The translations under genes and the position numbers were made by a program. Shown in pieces: positions 19,878 through 29,989 of a stretch of DNA of 64,000 nt (position 1 is its first letter; each line of letters starts with the position of its first letter). The stretch covers positions 186,001 to 250,000 of the forward strand of contig NZ_SJPA01000001.1 of assembly GCF_004332115.1 (NCBI RefSeq). The letters are read 5' to 3'. Under the pieces are notes generated by a model. The model did not search any database. It was not told the DNA's origin and was given only the letters and a program-made list of their open reading frames with translations. This DNA is from Chlorobium sp. N1. Its GTDB lineage: Bacteria > Bacteroidota > Chlorobiia > Chlorobiales > Chlorobiaceae.

Positions 19878-20570
19878 ATGTTTTACTTCGATCCCCTCTA
19901 TCTCATATACGCACTCCCCCCGATGCTGCTCGGCCTCTGGGCCCAGTTCCGCGTCAAGGCGGCATTCAACAAATACTCGCAGGTCCGCACCCGCACCGGC
20001 ATGAGCGGCGCCGAGGCGGCGCGGCGCATCCTCGAGCGCGGCGGCATCCCGCAGGTCACGGTGGAGGCTACCCGCGGCATGCTCTCCGACCATTACGACC
20101 CCCGCCACAAGGCCCTGCGCCTGAGCGAAGGGGTCTATAACGCGACGAGCGTCGCCGCCGTCGGCGTCGCGGCGCACGAGGCCGGCCACGCGCTGCAGGA
20201 CAAGACCAACTATTTCCCGCTGCAGGTCCGCTCGCTCATGGTGCCGGCCGTCTCCATCGGCAGCAGTATCGGCCCGATACTCTTCATGGCGGGGCTGTTC
20301 CTTGCCGGAACCCTCGGCACGACGCTCGCCTGGGCGGGCATCATCCTCTTCGGCTCGACGGCGCTCTTCGCGCTGGTGACCCTGCCGGTCGAGATCGACG
20401 CCAGCCGCCGCGCCAAGGCGCTCCTGGTCTCGCAGGGCATCGTCTCGCCTGCCGAGATGCAGGGAGTCAGCGCGGTGCTCGACGCCGCGGCCCTCACCTA
20501 CGTGGCAGCCGCAGCGCAGGCCGTCATGCAGCTCGTCTACTTCCTCTCCATCATGAACCGCCGCAACTGA
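19878..20570 (+). CDS. Membrane zinc metallopeptidase (YugP-like, Zn_peptidase_2)
   Basis: A 230-residue protein with an N-terminal membrane helix, the zinc-protease motif HEAGH (VGVAAHEAGHALQDK) near residues 99-103, and two to three further hydrophobic helices. The conserved DHYDPRHKALRLSEGVY segment of the family precedes the motif. Membrane-bound; natural substrates of this family are not established. ATG at 19878; the SDR gene starts only nine bases after the stop, suggesting an operon. Confidence 0.92.
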   Translation: MFYFDPLYLIYALPPMLLGLWAQFRVKAAFNKYSQVRTRTGMSGAEAARRILERGGIPQVTVEATRGMLSDHYDPRHKALRLSEGVYNATSVAAVGVAAHEAGHALQDKTNYFPLQVRSLMVPAVSIGSSIGPILFMAGLFLAGTLGTTLAWAGIILFGSTALFALVTLPVEIDASRRAKALLVSQGIVSPAEMQGVSAVLDAAALTYVAAAAQAVMQLVYFLSIMNRRN

Positions 20571-20578
20571 ACGGCACC

Positions 20579-21289
20579 ATGAAGGAAAAAAGGGAGAGGA
20601 AGACCATCCTCATCACGGGAGCCTCGAGCGGCATCGGCGAAGCCACAGCGGTCCTGCTCAGCGAAGCGGGCTGGAACGTGGCGCTCGCGGCCCGATCCGG
20701 CGAGAAGCTCGAAGCGCTCGCCAGGCGGATCGGGACTGAACACGCGCTCGCCCTCCCGACCGACGTCTCGGACTGGCAGGCACAGGAGCGGATGGTGCGG
20801 CAAACGATCGAGCGGTTCGGCTCGATCGATGCAGTCTTCGCCAACGCGGGATTCTCGAAAGGCTCGAGCTTCTACGGCGGGTCCGACCGCCCGGACGAGT
20901 GGCGCGAGATGGTGCTCGTCAACGTGTACGGCGCCGCGGCGACCGCCCGGCTGGCGCTGCCGGAACTGGTGAAGAGCAGGGGGCACTTCCTCCTGACCGG
21001 ATCGGTAGTCGGGCGCATCACCTCCATCCGCAACCTCTACTCGGCGACCAAGTGGGCCGTCACCGGCATGGCGCAGGCGATCCGCAACGAGATGGCCGGA
21101 ACCGGCGTGCGCGTCACCCTCGTCGAGCCCGGAGTGGTCGACACCCCCTTCTGGGAGAGCATCCCGAAGCCCGGCACGCCGGAACTGCTGCCGGAAGACA
21201 TCGCCCGCGGGGTCCGCTACGCGCTCGAGCAGCCGCCGCACGTCGACGTCAACGAACTCCTGATACGCCCCGTCGGCCAGCCGCACTAA
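20579..21289 (+). CDS. Short-chain dehydrogenase/reductase (SDR) family oxidoreductase
   Basis: A 236-residue classical SDR with cofactor motif [10 protein letters not shown] near residues 13-22, NAG at FANAGFS, and the catalytic Ser in LTGSVVG followed by YSATKWAV (Tyr and Lys four apart). Substrate unknown; NAD(P)H-dependent. It forms a tight group with the upstream zinc peptidase (9 bases) and downstream tmk (20 bases). Confidence 0.93.
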   Translation: MKEKRERKTILITGASSGIGEATAVLLSEAGWNVALAARSGEKLEALARRIGTEHALALPTDVSDWQAQERMVRQTIERFGSIDAVFANAGFSKGSSFYGGSDRPDEWREMVLVNVYGAAATARLALPELVKSRGHFLLTGSVVGRITSIRNLYSATKWAVTGMAQAIRNEMAGTGVRVTLVEPGVVDTPFWESIPKPGTPELLPEDIARGVRYALEQPPHVDVNELLIRPVGQPH

Positions 21290-21309
21290 CACCAGACCAT
21301 TTGCCAGCC

Positions 21310-21954
21310 ATGCTCATCACCTTTGAGGGAATCGACGGCGCAGGAAAATCCACGCAGATCAAGAAACTCGCCTCGCACCTCAGGCACAAAGGCCGCGAGG
21401 TGCTCACCCTGCGGGAGCCGGGAGGAACGGAAGTCGCCGAGAAGATACGCCAGATCCTGCTCGAAAGCCGCAGCGACATCACCCCCGTCGGCGAACTGCT
21501 CCTCTTTTCGGCAAGCCGCGCCGAACTGGTGGCGGAAGTGGTGCGGCCGGCACTCGAGCAGGGCCAGACCGTCATACTCGACCGGTTCTTCGACTCCACC
21601 ACAGCCTACCAGGGCTACGGCCGGGGGCTCGACATCGAAATGCTCCGCACCGTCATCTCGATCTCGACCGGCGCCCTCTCCCCCGACATCACCTTCTACC
21701 TCGACATCCTGCCCGAGGAGTCGCTGATCAGGAAGTTCTCGGAAAAGTCCCTGCCTCTGGCCTTCGAAAGCGAGGAGCTCGACCGCATGGAGCGTTCGGG
21801 CCTGGAATTCTACCGCAAGGTGCGCGAAGGCTACCGGAAACTCATCGAAGCCGAACCCGAGCGATTCGTGCGCATCAACGCCCGCCTCAAGGTGCAGGAA
21901 ATCCACCAGGAGATCGTCAGATCCCTCAGGGAGCGCTTCGACGAGGGATCATAG
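21310..21954 (+). CDS. tmk: Thymidylate kinase
   Basis: A 214-residue dTMP kinase making dTDP for DNA synthesis. P-loop [12 protein letters not shown] near residues 4-15, the substrate DR(Y/F) motif as ILDRFFDST with [10 protein letters not shown], and a LID region. ATG at 21310. The longer open frame beginning at 20899 is an overlap artefact across the SDR gene. Confidence 0.96.
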   Translation: MLITFEGIDGAGKSTQIKKLASHLRHKGREVLTLREPGGTEVAEKIRQILLESRSDITPVGELLLFSASRAELVAEVVRPALEQGQTVILDRFFDSTTAYQGYGRGLDIEMLRTVISISTGALSPDITFYLDILPEESLIRKFSEKSLPLAFESEELDRMERSGLEFYRKVREGYRKLIEAEPERFVRINARLKVQEIHQEIVRSLRERFDEGS

Positions 21955-22105
21955 CCACTCAGGCCCTTTCCTGCAGGGAACCCCTGAAGAAGGGTTGACG
22001 TTGTGTTAATTATCCAACAATCCTGCCGATTTTGGCGGGATTTTGCTTAGATTGTGTATCTGTAACGCCTCTCCTTTCCACCGTTTCCCGATACGCCGCA
22101 AGCCA

Positions 22106-23368
22106 ATGCACGAAAGCATCCTCAAAGAGCGCCAGCTGACCACCTGCACCACCCCCATCACGCTGCAGGACATCAGGACCCTCAAGGAGCTTTACACCCT
22201 CAAGGCAGAAACGAAGGAGCTGCGCGAGCCGATCGTGCGCAACATCATCAAGCAGCGGGTCGTCGGAAGGGCCTGCGTCGAGTCGCTGAAAAACGCGCTC
22301 TACTCGCTCGAGACCATCTACATCGACGACAACACCGGCCACCGCCTGCTCCGGCTCGACGGCATGAAGCAGATCGAGGTGGACCTCACCTACGAGATCC
22401 GCGAGCTGCAGAAGGACATCTACTACCTCGAGTACGGCGAAGACAAGTTCATCGACTACCTGGCCAAGTTCATGCCGGAGTTCCGCGCCTACGTCAACAA
22501 GGGCGTGAACATGCTCAAGGGTAAGCATTTCAGCGCGTTCATCACCGACCGCGACGGCACCACCAACAACTACTGCGGACGCTACCGCTCCTCCATCCAG
22601 CCGATCTACAACTCGGTCTTCCTCTCGCGCTTCGCAAAGAACTGCTGCACGCACCCGATCATCATCACCTCGGCGCCGCTCAAGGACTTCGGCATCCTGA
22701 ACGTCTCGATCAACCCGAGCCACACCTTCGTCTATGCCGGCTCCAAAGGCAGGGAGTTCATCGATCTGGACGGCGAGTTCAACAGCTTCCCGATCGAGGA
22801 GGACAAGCAGAAGCTTATCCACCGGCTCAACGACCACCTTCGGGTGATGCTCCAGGATCCCGACTTCGAGAAGTTCAACTTCATCGGTTCGGCGCTGCAG
22901 ATCAAGTTCGGCCAGACCACCGTCGCACGCCAGGACATCAGCAGCTCGATCCGCGACGACGAATCCTCGGCCTTCCTCGAAAAGGTCAAGAGCATCGTGC
23001 GCGAGATCGACCCCGAGGGCAAGAACTTCCGCATCGAGGACACCGGGCTCGACATCGAGATCATCCTCACCATCGACGTCGACGAGAACGACAGCCTCAT
23101 CAAGGATTTCGACAAGGGCGACGGACTGGCCTTCATCAGCCGCGAGCTCGGCCTCGAGGGAAGCAGCGGCCCGATCCTCGTCTGCGGCGACACCCCCTCC
23201 GACATCCCGATGCTGAAGGCCGCCATGGAGATGTTCGACGACGTCTGGACCATCTTCGTCACACGCGACCACGAACTCAAAAAAGAGGTCCAGGAGATCT
23301 GCCCGAAGAGCATCACGGTGCCCTATCCGGACATCCTGCTCACCATCCTCGGCCTGCTCTCTCTCTGA
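22106..23368 (+). CDS. HAD-family trehalose-6-phosphate-phosphatase-like protein
   Basis: A 420-residue protein with an all-helical N-terminal region of about 150 residues, then a Cof/OtsB-like HAD domain: nucleophile motif [11 protein letters not shown], motif II IITSAPL, and the C-terminal [11 protein letters not shown]. Family relatives dephosphorylate trehalose-6-phosphate or similar sugar phosphates. The next gene encodes a beta-phosphoglucomutase/GH65 disaccharide phosphorylase fusion, strengthening a role in trehalose-type disaccharide metabolism. ATG at 22106 chosen; the frame is open to 22043. The substrate is inferred from context and remains uncertain. Confidence 0.75.
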   Translation: MHESILKERQLTTCTTPITLQDIRTLKELYTLKAETKELREPIVRNIIKQRVVGRACVESLKNALYSLETIYIDDNTGHRLLRLDGMKQIEVDLTYEIRELQKDIYYLEYGEDKFIDYLAKFMPEFRAYVNKGVNMLKGKHFSAFITDRDGTTNNYCGRYRSSIQPIYNSVFLSRFAKNCCTHPIIITSAPLKDFGILNVSINPSHTFVYAGSKGREFIDLDGEFNSFPIEEDKQKLIHRLNDHLRVMLQDPDFEKFNFIGSALQIKFGQTTVARQDISSSIRDDESSAFLEKVKSIVREIDPEGKNFRIEDTGLDIEIILTIDVDENDSLIKDFDKGDGLAFISRELGLEGSSGPILVCGDTPSDIPMLKAAMEMFDDVWTIFVTRDHELKKEVQEICPKSITVPYPDILLTILGLLSL

Positions 23369-23416
23369 TTTTCACTCTTTTCCGCACCATACAACCATCA
23401 TACTTTACTACACGGC

Positions 23417-26400
23417 ATGAGCACACTCTTCAAAGGCGCGATATTCGATCTGGACGGTGTCATCACGGGAACGGCCAAAGTCCACAGCCTGGCCTGGGAA
23501 TCGATGTTCAACACCTTCCTCAAGCAGTACTCGGAAGACAACAGCGAACCGTTCGTCCCCTTCGATCCGCTGCACGACTACCACCGCTACGTCGACGGCA
23601 AGCCGCGCATGGAGGGGGTGAAGAGCTTCCTCGAGTCCCGCGACATCGAGCTGCCCTTCGGCGAGCTCGACGACATCCCCGAGAAGGAGACCGTCTGCGG
23701 TCTCGGCAACCGCAAGAACATCGTCTTCACCGAGATCCTCAAGCGGGAGGGACCCGAGGTCTACCAGACCTCCGTCCGGCTCATCCAGTCGCTCATCGAA
23801 AACGGCATCCGCATCGGAATCGCAAGCTCCAGCCGCAACTGCAAGCTCATCCTCGAGCTTGCGAACCTCGAACACCTCTTCGAGACCCGCGTCGACGGCG
23901 AGGTCTCAATCGAGCTCGGGCTGAAGGGCAAACCCAACCCCGACATCTTCGTCACCGCAGCCTCGAACCTCGGCCTTGAGCCGCACGAGTGCGTGGTGGT
24001 CGAGGACGCCATCTCGGGCGTGCAGGCCGGCTCGCGCGGCAACTTCGGCATGGTGCTCGGCATCGCCCGCGACATCGACGGCTCGAAGCTCCGTGAGCAG
24101 GGCGCCGACGTGGTCGTGCGCGACCTCGGCGAGATCACGATCGACGGCATCAGGGAGTGGTTTACGGAGGGCCTCCGCCACGAAAGCTGGAACCTCACCT
24201 ACACGGAATTCCAGCCGAAGGAGGAGAAGCTCCGCGAAACCCTCACCGCCATCGGCAACGGCTACCTCGGCGTGCGCGGCGCCTGGGAGGGGGCGGACGC
24301 CTCCGACCACCACTACCCCGGCACCTACATCGCCGGCGTCTTCAACCGCCTCCCCTCCAAGGTCCACGGCCAGACGGTCTTCAACAACGACTTCGTCAAC
24401 GCGCCGAACTGGCTCCCCGTGCGCTTCCGCATCGGCGGAGGCGAGCTCATCGACCCGATGGAGCAGAAGATCCTCAGCTACCGCCAGAACCTCGACATGG
24501 AAAGCGCCGTGATGGAACGTGAGATGGTCGTCCAGGACAACCTCGGACGGATCTCGCGCATCACGAGCCGACGCCTGGCGAGCATGGCGGACCCGCACCT
24601 CGTCGCACTCCGCTTCACCCTGCGCCCGGTCAACTACAGCGCACCGGTCGAGTTCCAGACGATGATCGACGGCACCGTCGAGAACAAAGGCGTCGCCCGC
24701 TACAGCGAACTGGCCTCCGACCACCTCGAGGAGGTCTCCGGCTCCTGCGGGAACGGCCAGATGATGCTGCACGTCCGCACCAGCGTCTCCAAGTACGACA
24801 TCGTCACCGCGGCCCGCACCCGCGTGCTCTCGCACGGCAAGGAGCAGGAGACCGAGCGCACCCCGATCCGCAAGACCCGCTACGTCGGCGAGTCGTTCAC
24901 GCTCGAGCTCACCCCCGACAGGAGCGCCACGATCGAGAAAACCGTCGCCATCCATACCTCGCTCGATACCGGCGCCGCTGCGCCTCCGGCGGAGGCCGCC
25001 GCGGCAACCCTCAAGGGTGCCGGCTCGTTCGACGAGCTCATGGAGGCGCACCGCGCGGCATGGGCCGCCATCTGGGAGCGTGCCGACATGCAGGTAGAGG
25101 GCGACCGGTTCAGCCAGAAGGTGCTGCGCCTGCACATCTACCACATGATGGGCACCGCCTCGCCGCACAACCCCTCGATCGACGCCGGCATGCCGGCCCG
25201 CGGCCTGAACGGAGAATCCTACCGCGGCCACATCTTCTGGGACGAGATCTTCATCCTCCCCTTCTTCAACAGCCACTTCCCGGAGATCTCCAAGGCGCTG
25301 CTCATGTACCGCTACCGCCGGCTCGCCGCAGCCAGGGAGTACGCCCGCGAGAACGGCTACAGCGGAGCCATGTTCCCCTGGCAGACCGCCGACGACGGAC
25401 TGGAGGATACGCAGATCCTGCACTTCAACCCCGCCAGCGGCACCTGGGGCCCCGACCTCAGCCGCAAGCAGCGCCACGTCTCCATCGCCGTCTTCTACAA
25501 TACCTGGCGCTACGTGCACGACAGCGGCGACAACGTCTTCCTCAACGCCGAAGGTGCGGAGCTGATGCTCGAGATCGCCCGCTTCTGGGCCTCCATCGCC
25601 CACAGCTCGGCTGAATCCGGCAAGTACCACATCGAGGACGTCATGGGTCCCGACGAGTTCCACGAGGCGCTTCCCGGAAGCGGACGAGAAGGGGTGAAGG
25701 ACAACGCCTACACCAACATCATGACGGCCTGGCTTCTGGAAAAGGCGGTCGAGGTCACCGAGAAGATCGAAGGGCCGGCCCTCAGCGCGCTCATGGAGAA
25801 GATGCAGCTCGGCTTCGACGAGATCGAGCTCTGGCGCACCATCAGCCGCAACATGACCATTCCCGTCGACAAGAACGGCATCATCGAGCAGTTCGACGGC
25901 TACATGGGGCTCCGGGAGCTCGACTGGGCGCACTACCGCCAGAAGTACCCGAACATCCACCGCATGGACCGCATCCTCAAGGCGGAGGGCGACAGCCCGG
26001 ACAACTACAAGGTCGCCAAGCAGCCCGACGTGCTGATGACCTTCTACACCCTGCCTCCCGCCGAAGTCGCCCGCATCATCGAAGAGAACGGCTACGGCCA
26101 CGTGGACCCGGCCGTGCTCGTGCGCGAGAACTACGACTACTACGAACCCCGCACCAGCCACGGCTCGACCCTCAGCAAGGTGGTCCACTGCATCATCTCC
26201 GGCTACCTCGAAGGTGGCGACGAGACCGCATGGAACTGGTTCAGCGAAGCGCTGAAGAGCGACATCCGCGACACCCAGGGCGGCACCACCCAGGAGGGCA
26301 TCCACTGCGGCGTCATGGCCGGGACGCTCGATACCGTCACCCGCTTCTTCGCCGGCATCTCCTTCGACGGCGAACGGCTCGAGGTAACGCCCAACCTTCC

Positions 26401-26578
26401 GGCGCGCTGGAAAAAGCTCTCGATGAAGGTCGCCTTCCGCGGCAGCCTCTACGCGGTGGAGATCGAGCGGTCGAAAACCACCCTCACCCTCATCGACTCC
26501 CCCGCGGGCGAAGCCGCAGCCGCCATCAACGGCAGAGAGGTCACCCTCACGCAGGGCAAGCCCTGCAGGGAGAGCTAA
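23417..26578 (+). CDS. Bifunctional beta-phosphoglucomutase / GH65 disaccharide phosphorylase
   Basis: A 1053-residue fusion. Residues about 1-245 are a HAD beta-phosphoglucomutase ([14 protein letters not shown], with catalytic D11 and D13; [19 protein letters not shown]). Residues about 255-1045 are a glycoside hydrolase family 65 enzyme with the catalytic acid in VMGPDEFHE (E747) and the phosphate-site region [13 protein letters not shown]65 enzymes phosphorolyse trehalose, maltose, kojibiose or nigerose to beta-glucose-1-phosphate, which the mutase half converts to glucose-6-phosphate. The fusion thus couples two successive steps. Specificity cannot be fixed from sequence; the HAD phosphatase upstream favours trehalose. 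Confidence 0.9.
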   Translation: MSTLFKGAIFDLDGVITGTAKVHSLAWESMFNTFLKQYSEDNSEPFVPFDPLHDYHRYVDGKPRMEGVKSFLESRDIELPFGELDDIPEKETVCGLGNRKNIVFTEILKREGPEVYQTSVRLIQSLIENGIRIGIASSSRNCKLILELANLEHLFETRVDGEVSIELGLKGKPNPDIFVTAASNLGLEPHECVVVEDAISGVQAGSRGNFGMVLGIARDIDGSKLREQGADVVVRDLGEITIDGIREWFTEGLRHESWNLTYTEFQPKEEKLRETLTAIGNGYLGVRGAWEGADASDHHYPGTYIAGVFNRLPSKVHGQTVFNNDFVNAPNWLPVRFRIGGGELIDPMEQKILSYRQNLDMESAVMEREMVVQDNLGRISRITSRRLASMADPHLVALRFTLRPVNYSAPVEFQTMIDGTVENKGVARYSELASDHLEEVSGSCGNGQMMLHVRTSVSKYDIVTAARTRVLSHGKEQETERTPIRKTRYVGESFTLELTPDRSATIEKTVAIHTSLDTGAAAPPAEAAAATLKGAGSFDELMEAHRAAWAAIWERADMQVEGDRFSQKVLRLHIYHMMGTASPHNPSIDAGMPARGLNGESYRGHIFWDEIFILPFFNSHFPEISKALLMYRYRRLAAAREYARENGYSGAMFPWQTADDGLEDTQILHFNPASGTWGPDLSRKQRHVSIAVFYNTWRYVHDSGDNVFLNAEGAELMLEIARFWASIAHSSAESGKYHIEDVMGPDEFHEALPGSGREGVKDNAYTNIMTAWLLEKAVEVTEKIEGPALSALMEKMQLGFDEIELWRTISRNMTIPVDKNGIIEQFDGYMGLRELDWAHYRQKYPNIHRMDRILKAEGDSPDNYKVAKQPDVLMTFYTLPPAEVARIIEENGYGHVDPAVLVRENYDYYEPRTSHGSTLSKVVHCIISGYLEGGDETAWNWFSEALKSDIRDTQGGTTQEGIHCGVMAGTLDTVTRFFAGISFDGERLEVTPNLPARWKKLSMKVAFRGSLYAVEIERSKTTLTLIDSPAGEAAAAINGREVTLTQGKPCRES

Positions 26579-26590
26579 GGGAAACGTCGC

Positions 26591-26631
26591 AAAACCGGGG
26601 CCGACTCCATGAGCTGCCCCGGTTTTGTATT
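26591..26631 (+). terminator. Rho-independent terminator after the GH65 fusion gene
   Basis: An eleven-base-pair stem (AAAACCGGGGC / GCCCCGGTTTT) with a 14-base loop, followed by TTTTGTATTTTT. It lies 13 bases beyond the stop codon. Confidence 0.85.
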
Positions 26632-26691
26632 TTTGGCGTCAAACCCCTATTATGATTTTTTCTTTCCAGCAGTTCTATCGCACGAAAGCAT

Positions 26692-27732
26692 ATGCGCCTA
26701 TCAAATTTCCGCTACACCCTGCCGAAGACCCGGATCGCCGACCATCCCGCTGAACCGCGGGATTCATGCAAGATGATGGTGCTCAACCGACGCAAGAAGG
26801 ACATCGAGCACAAGGTCTTCGAGGACATCGCCTCCTACTTCAGGAAGGGCGACCTCCTCATCCTCAACAACAGCAGGGTCTTTCCGGCCAAGATCTTCGG
26901 CCAGAAGGAGAAGACCGACGCCAAGATCGAGGTCTTCCTGCTTCGGGTGCTCAACCGCGAGGCAGGACTCTGGGACGTGCTCGTCGACCCCGCCCGCAAG
27001 GTCCGGGTCGGCAACAAGATCTACTTCGACGAGGACGTCGTGGCCGAAGTGGTCGACAACACCACCTCGAGAGGCCGCACCATCCGCTTCCTCAACCCCG
27101 AGATCGACGTCTTCAGCCTCGTCGACCGCATCGGCACCGTCCCCCTCCCGCCCTACTTCACGAGGAAGGCCAAGGATGCGGACAAGGAGAACTACCAGAC
27201 CGTCTATGCGAGCCAGACCGGTTCGGTCGTAGCCCCGATGGCGGGCATGCACTTCACGATGCCGCTGCTCGAGAAGATCAAGAAGATGGGCGTGAAGATC
27301 CTGCCGATCACCCTCCACCCGAGCCTGAGCACCTTCAGCGCGATCGAGGTCGAGGACGTCTCCAAGCACAAGATGGATTCGGAATATTTCAATATTCCCT
27401 ACCAGACCGCCATGGAGATCAACGAGACGAAGATCAAGAAGAGCGGACGCGTCATCGCGGTCGGCACCACCACCTGCCGCGTGCTGGAGGCCAATGCCAC
27501 CGTCGACGGCAAAATCAAGTTCGGCCAGGGATGGACCGACAAGTTCATCTATCCGCCCTACCAGTTCAAGGTGACCGACGCCCTCCTGACGAACTTCCAG
27601 CAGCCGGAGACGACGCTCCTCATGGTCGTCAGCGCGTTCGCCGAGCACCGGCTCCTCATGGACGCCTACAAGGTCGCGCTGAAAAACGACTACAAGTTCC
27701 TCGCCTACGGGGACGCCATGTTCATCCACTAA
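26692..27732 (+). CDS. queA: S-adenosylmethionine:tRNA ribosyltransferase-isomerase QueA
   Basis: A 346-residue enzyme that transfers and isomerises the ribosyl part of SAM onto 7-deazaguanine in tRNA to give epoxyqueuosine. Family motifs: RIADHPAEPRDSCKMMVL, ILNNSRVFPAKIFG, VAPMAGMHFT, and a C-terminal FQQPETTLLMVVSAFA. Length normal. ATG at 26692. ispD starts 16 bases after the stop, so the two are probably one transcription unit. Confidence 0.96.
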   Translation: MRLSNFRYTLPKTRIADHPAEPRDSCKMMVLNRRKKDIEHKVFEDIASYFRKGDLLILNNSRVFPAKIFGQKEKTDAKIEVFLLRVLNREAGLWDVLVDPARKVRVGNKIYFDEDVVAEVVDNTTSRGRTIRFLNPEIDVFSLVDRIGTVPLPPYFTRKAKDADKENYQTVYASQTGSVVAPMAGMHFTMPLLEKIKKMGVKILPITLHPSLSTFSAIEVEDVSKHKMDSEYFNIPYQTAMEINETKIKKSGRVIAVGTTTCRVLEANATVDGKIKFGQGWTDKFIYPPYQFKVTDALLTNFQQPETTLLMVVSAFAEHRLLMDAYKVALKNDYKFLAYGDAMFIH

Positions 27733-27748
27733 GCAGTACCTGGAACAC

Positions 27749-28468
27749 GTGAAGGCCATCGCCATCATCGCCGCCAGCGGCGCGGGAAAACGGATGCGGC
27801 TGCCGGGCGGCAAAAGCAAGCAGCTGCTCGAGATCGGAGGGCTGCCGGTCATCCACCACACCCTCCGCGCCTTCGAGGAAGCGGAGCTCGTCGGGGAAGT
27901 CTACATCGCAACGAAAGCGGAGAGCATCGAACTGCTCCGGGAGATGGCCCTCAAGGCCGGCTTCGGGAAGGTCCGCCACGTCCTCGAGGGCGGCGCGGAG
28001 CGCCAGGACTCGGTCGGCAACTGCGTGAGGGCGATCGCCGAAAGCGGCAGCGAGGCGGAGGCCATCCTCGTCCACGACGGTGCGCGCCCCTTCATCCGCC
28101 CCTCGGAAATCGACGAGATCGTCCGGCTCTCGCTCGAATCGGGAGCCTGCGTCCCGGCCAACCGCCCGAAGGACACCATCAAGTTCGTCGGCGACGACCC
28201 CCGCTACTTCGGCGCCACGCTCGACCGCTCGAAGCTCCTCCAGGTGCAGACCCCCCAGGGGTTCCGTACCGAACTGCTGGTTGAGGCGCACACGAAGGCG
28301 GCCGAAGAGGGCTGGTACGCCACCGACGATGCCGCGCTCGTCGAGCGCTATTTCCCCGAAAACCCCGTCAGGATCTACGAGACCGGCTACCACAACATCA
28401 AGATCACGACCCCCGAGGACATCGGCGTCGCCGAGGCGATCTACCGCTCGCTCCGGGAAGAGGGCTGA
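27749..28468 (+). CDS. ispD: 2-C-methyl-D-erythritol 4-phosphate cytidylyltransferase IspD
   Basis: A 239-residue enzyme of the MEP pathway, giving isoprenoid precursors for carotenoids, quinones and the (bacterio)chlorophyll tail. Motifs: IIAASGAGKRM with the nucleotide-binding glycine/lysine, LVHDGARPFI, and TDDAALVE. The start is a GTG at 27749; no ATG is suitably placed. Confidence 0.96.
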   Translation: MKAIAIIAASGAGKRMRLPGGKSKQLLEIGGLPVIHHTLRAFEEAELVGEVYIATKAESIELLREMALKAGFGKVRHVLEGGAERQDSVGNCVRAIAESGSEAEAILVHDGARPFIRPSEIDEIVRLSLESGACVPANRPKDTIKFVGDDPRYFGATLDRSKLLQVQTPQGFRTELLVEAHTKAAEEGWYATDDAALVERYFPENPVRIYETGYHNIKITTPEDIGVAEAIYRSLREEG

Positions 28469-28547
28469 AGGGGGCGGCAGAAGAGGGAAAAAAGGCAGAT
28501 TGGATTTGTTTATTACGCGGGCTGTCGTATATTATCAGCCCGGAAAT

Positions 28548-28624
28548 GGTGAGGTAGCTCAGTTGGTTAGAGCACAGGATTCATAACCCTGAGGTCGAGG
28601 GTTCAACTCCCTCTCTCACCACCA
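28548..28624 (+). tRNA. tRNA-Met (CAT)
   Basis: A 77-nt cloverleaf: acceptor GGTGAGG / TCTCACC (one G-T pair), D-arm GCTC/GAGC, anticodon loop TTCATAA giving CAT, T-loop TTCAACT, discriminator A and encoded CCA. The body resembles elongator tRNA-Met; tRNA-Ile2 with modified CAT cannot be excluded. Confidence 0.92.
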
Positions 28625-28656
28625 ACCGCCAGTTTGCCCCCCACAGGCAAAACACC

Positions 28657-28684
28657 GAAAGCCCCTGATTCAGCAGGGGTTTTC
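28657..28684 (+). terminator. Terminator after tRNA-Met
   Basis: Stem GAAAGCCCCTG / CAGGGGTTTTC with a six-base loop, 33 bases downstream of the tRNA; the descending arm contains a T-run. Confidence 0.8.
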
Positions 28685-28771
28685 GCGTGTATGGCTCCCG
28701 CCGCCGTTTGCCACCTTGCCATATACTTAAGAGGAAACCGATACAGTACGCTACGGTTCGGGTTGCCCCCC

Positions 28772-29056
28772 TCAAATTTCCCTCTTGATCTCCTGCAACT
28801 GCGCGTCCTCCTTCAACAGGCTCAAATCCTGCTGCCGATCCCGTAGCTCGAACTTCTCCGGATACTGAATGACGAGGCTCCGCCCGTAATGACACACCAC
28901 CGGCACCATCCCGACCGGCTTGGGCTTGTCGACAAGGCTCTCCGGCTCCATGCCGCTGTCCGTGATCCGGTAGGCCTCGATCTTCTCCCTGGTCCAGATC
29001 CGCTCGGCCAGCACCTTCAGCCCGTACCGCTCCTGCACCCGCCAGACCCATACCAT
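28772..29056 (-). CDS. Hypothetical protein (about 94 aa) between two tRNA genes
   Basis: An open frame with protein-like composition, not recognised as any family. The readable stretch contains RYGLKVLAERIWTREKIEAYR, PKPVGMVPVVCHYGRSLVIQ (cut here for length) and a charged C-terminus ending EIKREI. The start is uncertain: ATG at 29056 has no clear ribosome-binding site, and the frame continues upstream to 29170 through an AT-rich stretch. It could be a remnant. The position between tRNA-Met and a tRNA-like relic hints at a decayed insert. Confidence 0.4.
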   Translation of the reverse strand: MVWVWRVQERYGLKVLAERIWTREKIEAYRITDSGMEPESLVDKPKPVGMVPVVCHYGRSLVIQYPEKFELRDRQQDLSLLKEDAQLQEIKREI

Positions 29057-29175
29057 CGTGCAAGGGTAATCGCAATAGAGAGAAACTGCCGCAACAGCAT
29101 TGGCGAAACTTCTCAAAGCGATAAAAAAAGCGAACGGTTTTTTTAAAAAAAGTGCGATATTGGTTGGCACGAAGC

Positions 29176-29251
29176 GGTGAGGTATCCGATATCGAAGAAA
29201 CCGCCAGTGAAGTCTGAAAGAGGAGGGTGTTCGCGCGCTCTCTTACCACCA
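29176..29251 (+). pseudogene. Possible tRNA relic
   Basis: A 76-nt segment starting GGTGAGGTA, identical to the first nine bases of the nearby tRNA-Met, and ending TCTTACC-A-CCA. The ends can pair as a seven-base-pair acceptor stem with two G-T pairs. The interior has no recognisable D-arm, anticodon arm or T-arm, so it should not be a functional tRNA. It ends three bases before tRNA-Gly. A decayed tRNA gene is the simplest reading, but chance cannot be excluded. Confidence 0.3.
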
Positions 29252-29254
29252 GAA

Positions 29255-29327
29255 GCGGGTGTAACTCAGTTGGTAGAGTGTTTGCTTCCCAAGCAAAATG
29301 TCGCGAGTTCGAATCTCGTCACCCGCT
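29255..29327 (+). tRNA. tRNA-Gly (CCC)
   Basis: A 73-nt cloverleaf: acceptor GCGGGTG / CACCCGC, D-arm ACTC/GAGT, anticodon arm TTTGC-TTCCCAA-GCAAA giving anticodon CCC, T-arm GCGAG-TTCGAAT-CTCGT. Discriminator T; CCA not encoded. Confidence 0.95.
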
Positions 29328-29390
29328 CACACTCCGATTCCCTTTTGCGTCAGTCACGCACTCCCCCCCCCTAACCACACCGATACGCCC

Positions 29391-29843
29391 ATGAGCCAGC
29401 CATCCGTATTCGTTGGCGCCGTCAGCGCCGAGGAGATCAACCGCACGCAGATCGTAGACGGCCAGATGGCCCGACACATCGGCATCGAAATGGTCGAAAC
29501 GGGGCCCGACTTCATGACGGCCCGCATGCCGGTCGACCATCGCACCATCCAGCGCATCGGCATCCTCCACGGGGGAGCATCCCTGGCGCTGGCCGAAACG
29601 GTCGGCAGCATCGCCGCCTCCTACTGCGTGGACCGCGAGAAGTTCTACATCGTCGGCCAGGAGATCAACGCCAACCACATCCGCCCCACCAGGAGCGGCT
29701 GGATCTACGCCACCGCACGCCCGCTCCATCTCGGCCGAGCCTCCCAGGTCTGGGACATCCGGCTCAAAAACGAGGAAGGCAAGCTCACCTGCGTCAGCCG
29801 CTTCACCGTCGCCGTCCTGAAAAAGGACGACGCGAAGGCCTGA
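29391..29843 (+). CDS. Hotdog-fold thioesterase (PaaI/MenI-like)
   Basis: A 150-residue single-domain hotdog thioesterase. The motif GILHGGASLALAETVGS matches the PaaI/YbdB/MenI group, where the Glu of LAET is catalytic. Substrates in this group are acyl-CoAs; hydrolysis of dihydroxynaphthoyl-CoA in menaquinone synthesis is one option. ATG at 29391, preceded by a run of nine C about 20 bases upstream. Its terminator separates it from the BchQ/R-family gene downstream. Confidence 0.85.
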   Translation: MSQPSVFVGAVSAEEINRTQIVDGQMARHIGIEMVETGPDFMTARMPVDHRTIQRIGILHGGASLALAETVGSIAASYCVDREKFYIVGQEINANHIRPTRSGWIYATARPLHLGRASQVWDIRLKNEEGKLTCVSRFTVAVLKKDDAKA

Positions 29844-29876
29844 ATCCCCCCGCAATCCGCCGCCGCCGTTATGAAA

Positions 29877-29909
29877 GAGCGCTTCCCGGACCCTCCGGGG
29901 GCGCTTTTT
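29877..29909 (+). terminator. Rho-independent terminator after the thioesterase gene
   Basis: An interrupted stem AGCGC-tt-CCCGGA / TCCGGG-gg-GCGCT followed by TTTTT, about 35 bases after the stop. Confidence 0.8.
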
Positions 29910-29989
29910 AACGAAACTTTTTCTAAATTGCAGGTTCCTTAGCACACGCTCCATTCAGGCCGTTTCACCTCATCTGTCGTAGTCAGGGT

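Noticed and set aside
23906-26305. 799-codon open frame antisense to the GH65 fusion
   Set aside because: Same shadow effect of biased codons; no domain content.
28548-29251. Integrative element at tRNA-Met
   Set aside because: No integrase and no duplicated 3' tRNA end; only a 10-base repeat supports it.
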